Assembly (NCBI GenBank): GCA_900319885.1
Contig: ONQH01000007.1
Span: 1-13,530, forward strand
Length of the DNA: 13,530 nt
Reading direction: 5' to 3'
From: Candidatus Avelusimicrobium ruminicola
GTDB lineage: Bacteria > Elusimicrobiota > Elusimicrobia > Elusimicrobiales > Elusimicrobiaceae
Part shown: positions 13,051 to 13,530 of the stretch, piece after piece
Layout: each line of letters opens with the position of its first letter
Position numbering within the stretch: the stretch's first letter is position 1
Notes under the pieces: generated by a model
Seen by the model: the letters and a program-made list of their open reading frames with translations, nothing else
Told to the model about the DNA's origin: nothing
Databases searched by the model: none
Made by a program: the position numbers and the translations under genes

Positions 13051-13530
13051 CTATTTGATAATACCCAGAGAACGACCTGCTTGCGCAAAACTGTCTATAA
13101 TCTTTTGCACATGCGCCTCGGTATGGGTGGCCATAAGCGTCAGGCGAATTAACGCGCGGCCGGGCGGCACAGCGGGCGAAATCACCGGATTAGCAAAGAT
13201 GCCCATCTCGTGCAAGGCACGCCACATCTTAAAACAATTTTCGTTGCTGCCTACGTGCACGGGTAAAATGGGCGTGGTGCTGGTGCCCAAATCATACCCC
13301 AGGTCTTCCAAACCTTTTTTAAGTAGCGCGGTTAAGCGCAGCAGGTTGTCGCGGCGGGAAGTATCCTTGGAAATTAAATCCACTGCCTTGGAAATAGACG
13401 CAATACAAGCGGGCGGCATAGAGGCAGAGAAGATTTGGCTGCGGGCGTTGTGGCGCATATAGTGGATAATGTCCTCGTCGCCCACTACAAAGCCGCCTAC
13501 GGTGGCAAACGTCTTAGAGCAGGTACCTAC
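13051..13530 (-). CDS. serine palmitoyltransferase-like alpha-oxoamine synthase (partial, C-terminal 159 residues)
   Basis: This is a PLP-dependent fold type I enzyme that condenses an amino acid with an acyl thioester. The start is beyond the right edge; 159 codons and the TAG stop are visible. The fragment begins at the PLP lysine motif: K6 of the visible part, in GTCSKTFATVGGFVV. It continues with the family's RSQIFSASMPP and ends with the small C-terminal domain (ALIRLTLMATHTEAHV). TVGGFVV after the lysine resembles bacterial serine palmitoyltransferase more than 2-amino-3-ketobutyrate CoA ligase or BioF, whose equivalents usually read SGGY or SGAA. The likely product is therefore 3-ketosphinganine or a similar long-chain base, although AONS or another alpha-oxoamine synthase is still possible. 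The adjacent acyltransferase fits a sphingolipid-like pathway. Confidence 0.82.
   Translation of the reverse strand, partial: VGTCSKTFATVGGFVVGDEDIIHYMRHNARSQIFSASMPPACIASISKAVDLISKDTSRRDNLLRLTALLKKGLEDLGYDLGTSTTPILPVHVGSNENCFKMWRALHEMGIFANPVISPAVPPGRALIRLTLMATHTEAHVQKIIDSFAQAGRSLGIIK

Noticed and set aside
1..13530. Mobile elements, CRISPR arrays, toxin-antitoxin or defence systems.
   Set aside because: No transposase, integrase, regularly spaced repeats, terminal inverted repeats or recognisable defence genes were seen on either strand.

Overview
The window looks like a chromosomal stretch of a Gram-negative-type (diderm) bacterium of moderate GC content. It carries lipoprotein processing (lgt, one clear lipobox protein), signal peptides, a FtsB/DivIC-like division protein and dense, overlapping operons. 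The mix of housekeeping genes with a PfaA-like polyketide/fatty-acid synthase and a serine-palmitoyltransferase-like enzyme would fit a gut Elusimicrobiota-type lineage. That placement is a tentative inference; no rRNA or other phylogenetic marker is present. No mobile element, CRISPR array, rRNA or tRNA gene was found.

Layout: (1) 1-1505, minus strand: the start of a large synthase whose first domain is a complete ketosynthase and which runs off the left edge. (2) 1506-1893: an AT-rich intergenic region holding the synthase promoter, an opposing sigma70-like promoter, two copies of a palindromic motif and a strong terminator. (3) 1894-6407, minus strand: a tight array read rlmN - lipoprotein - queC - periplasmic coiled-coil protein - ACT-less aspartokinase - two small membrane proteins - membrane-anchored coiled-coil protein, ending at the terminator at 1841-1873. 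(4) 6408-6530: a divergent promoter region. (5) 6531-11900, plus strand: an operon of atypical phosphohexomutase - enolase - FtsB-like - metallo-beta-lactamase-fold hydrolase - lgt - RluD-like pseudouridine synthase. (6) 11902-13530, minus strand, convergent with the operon: a long GNAT-type acyltransferase preceded by the C-terminal part of a serine-palmitoyltransferase-like enzyme, with a terminator hairpin between them.

How it fits together: the two central operons are mostly housekeeping. They cover RNA modification (RlmN, QueC for queuosine, RluD-like), glycolysis/sugar phosphates (mutase, enolase), the envelope (Lgt, FtsB-like, lipoprotein, several uncharacterised membrane or periplasmic proteins) and amino-acid metabolism (aspartokinase). 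The window edges are the least ordinary parts: a PfaA/HglE-like ketosynthase on the left and a sphingoid-base-type synthase plus an acyltransferase on the right. Together they suggest unusual membrane lipids, but no sequence here proves that the two edges act in one pathway. The phosphohexomutase has several substituted active-site motifs, and the region upstream of the synthase has a regulatory architecture not explained by the annotated genes.
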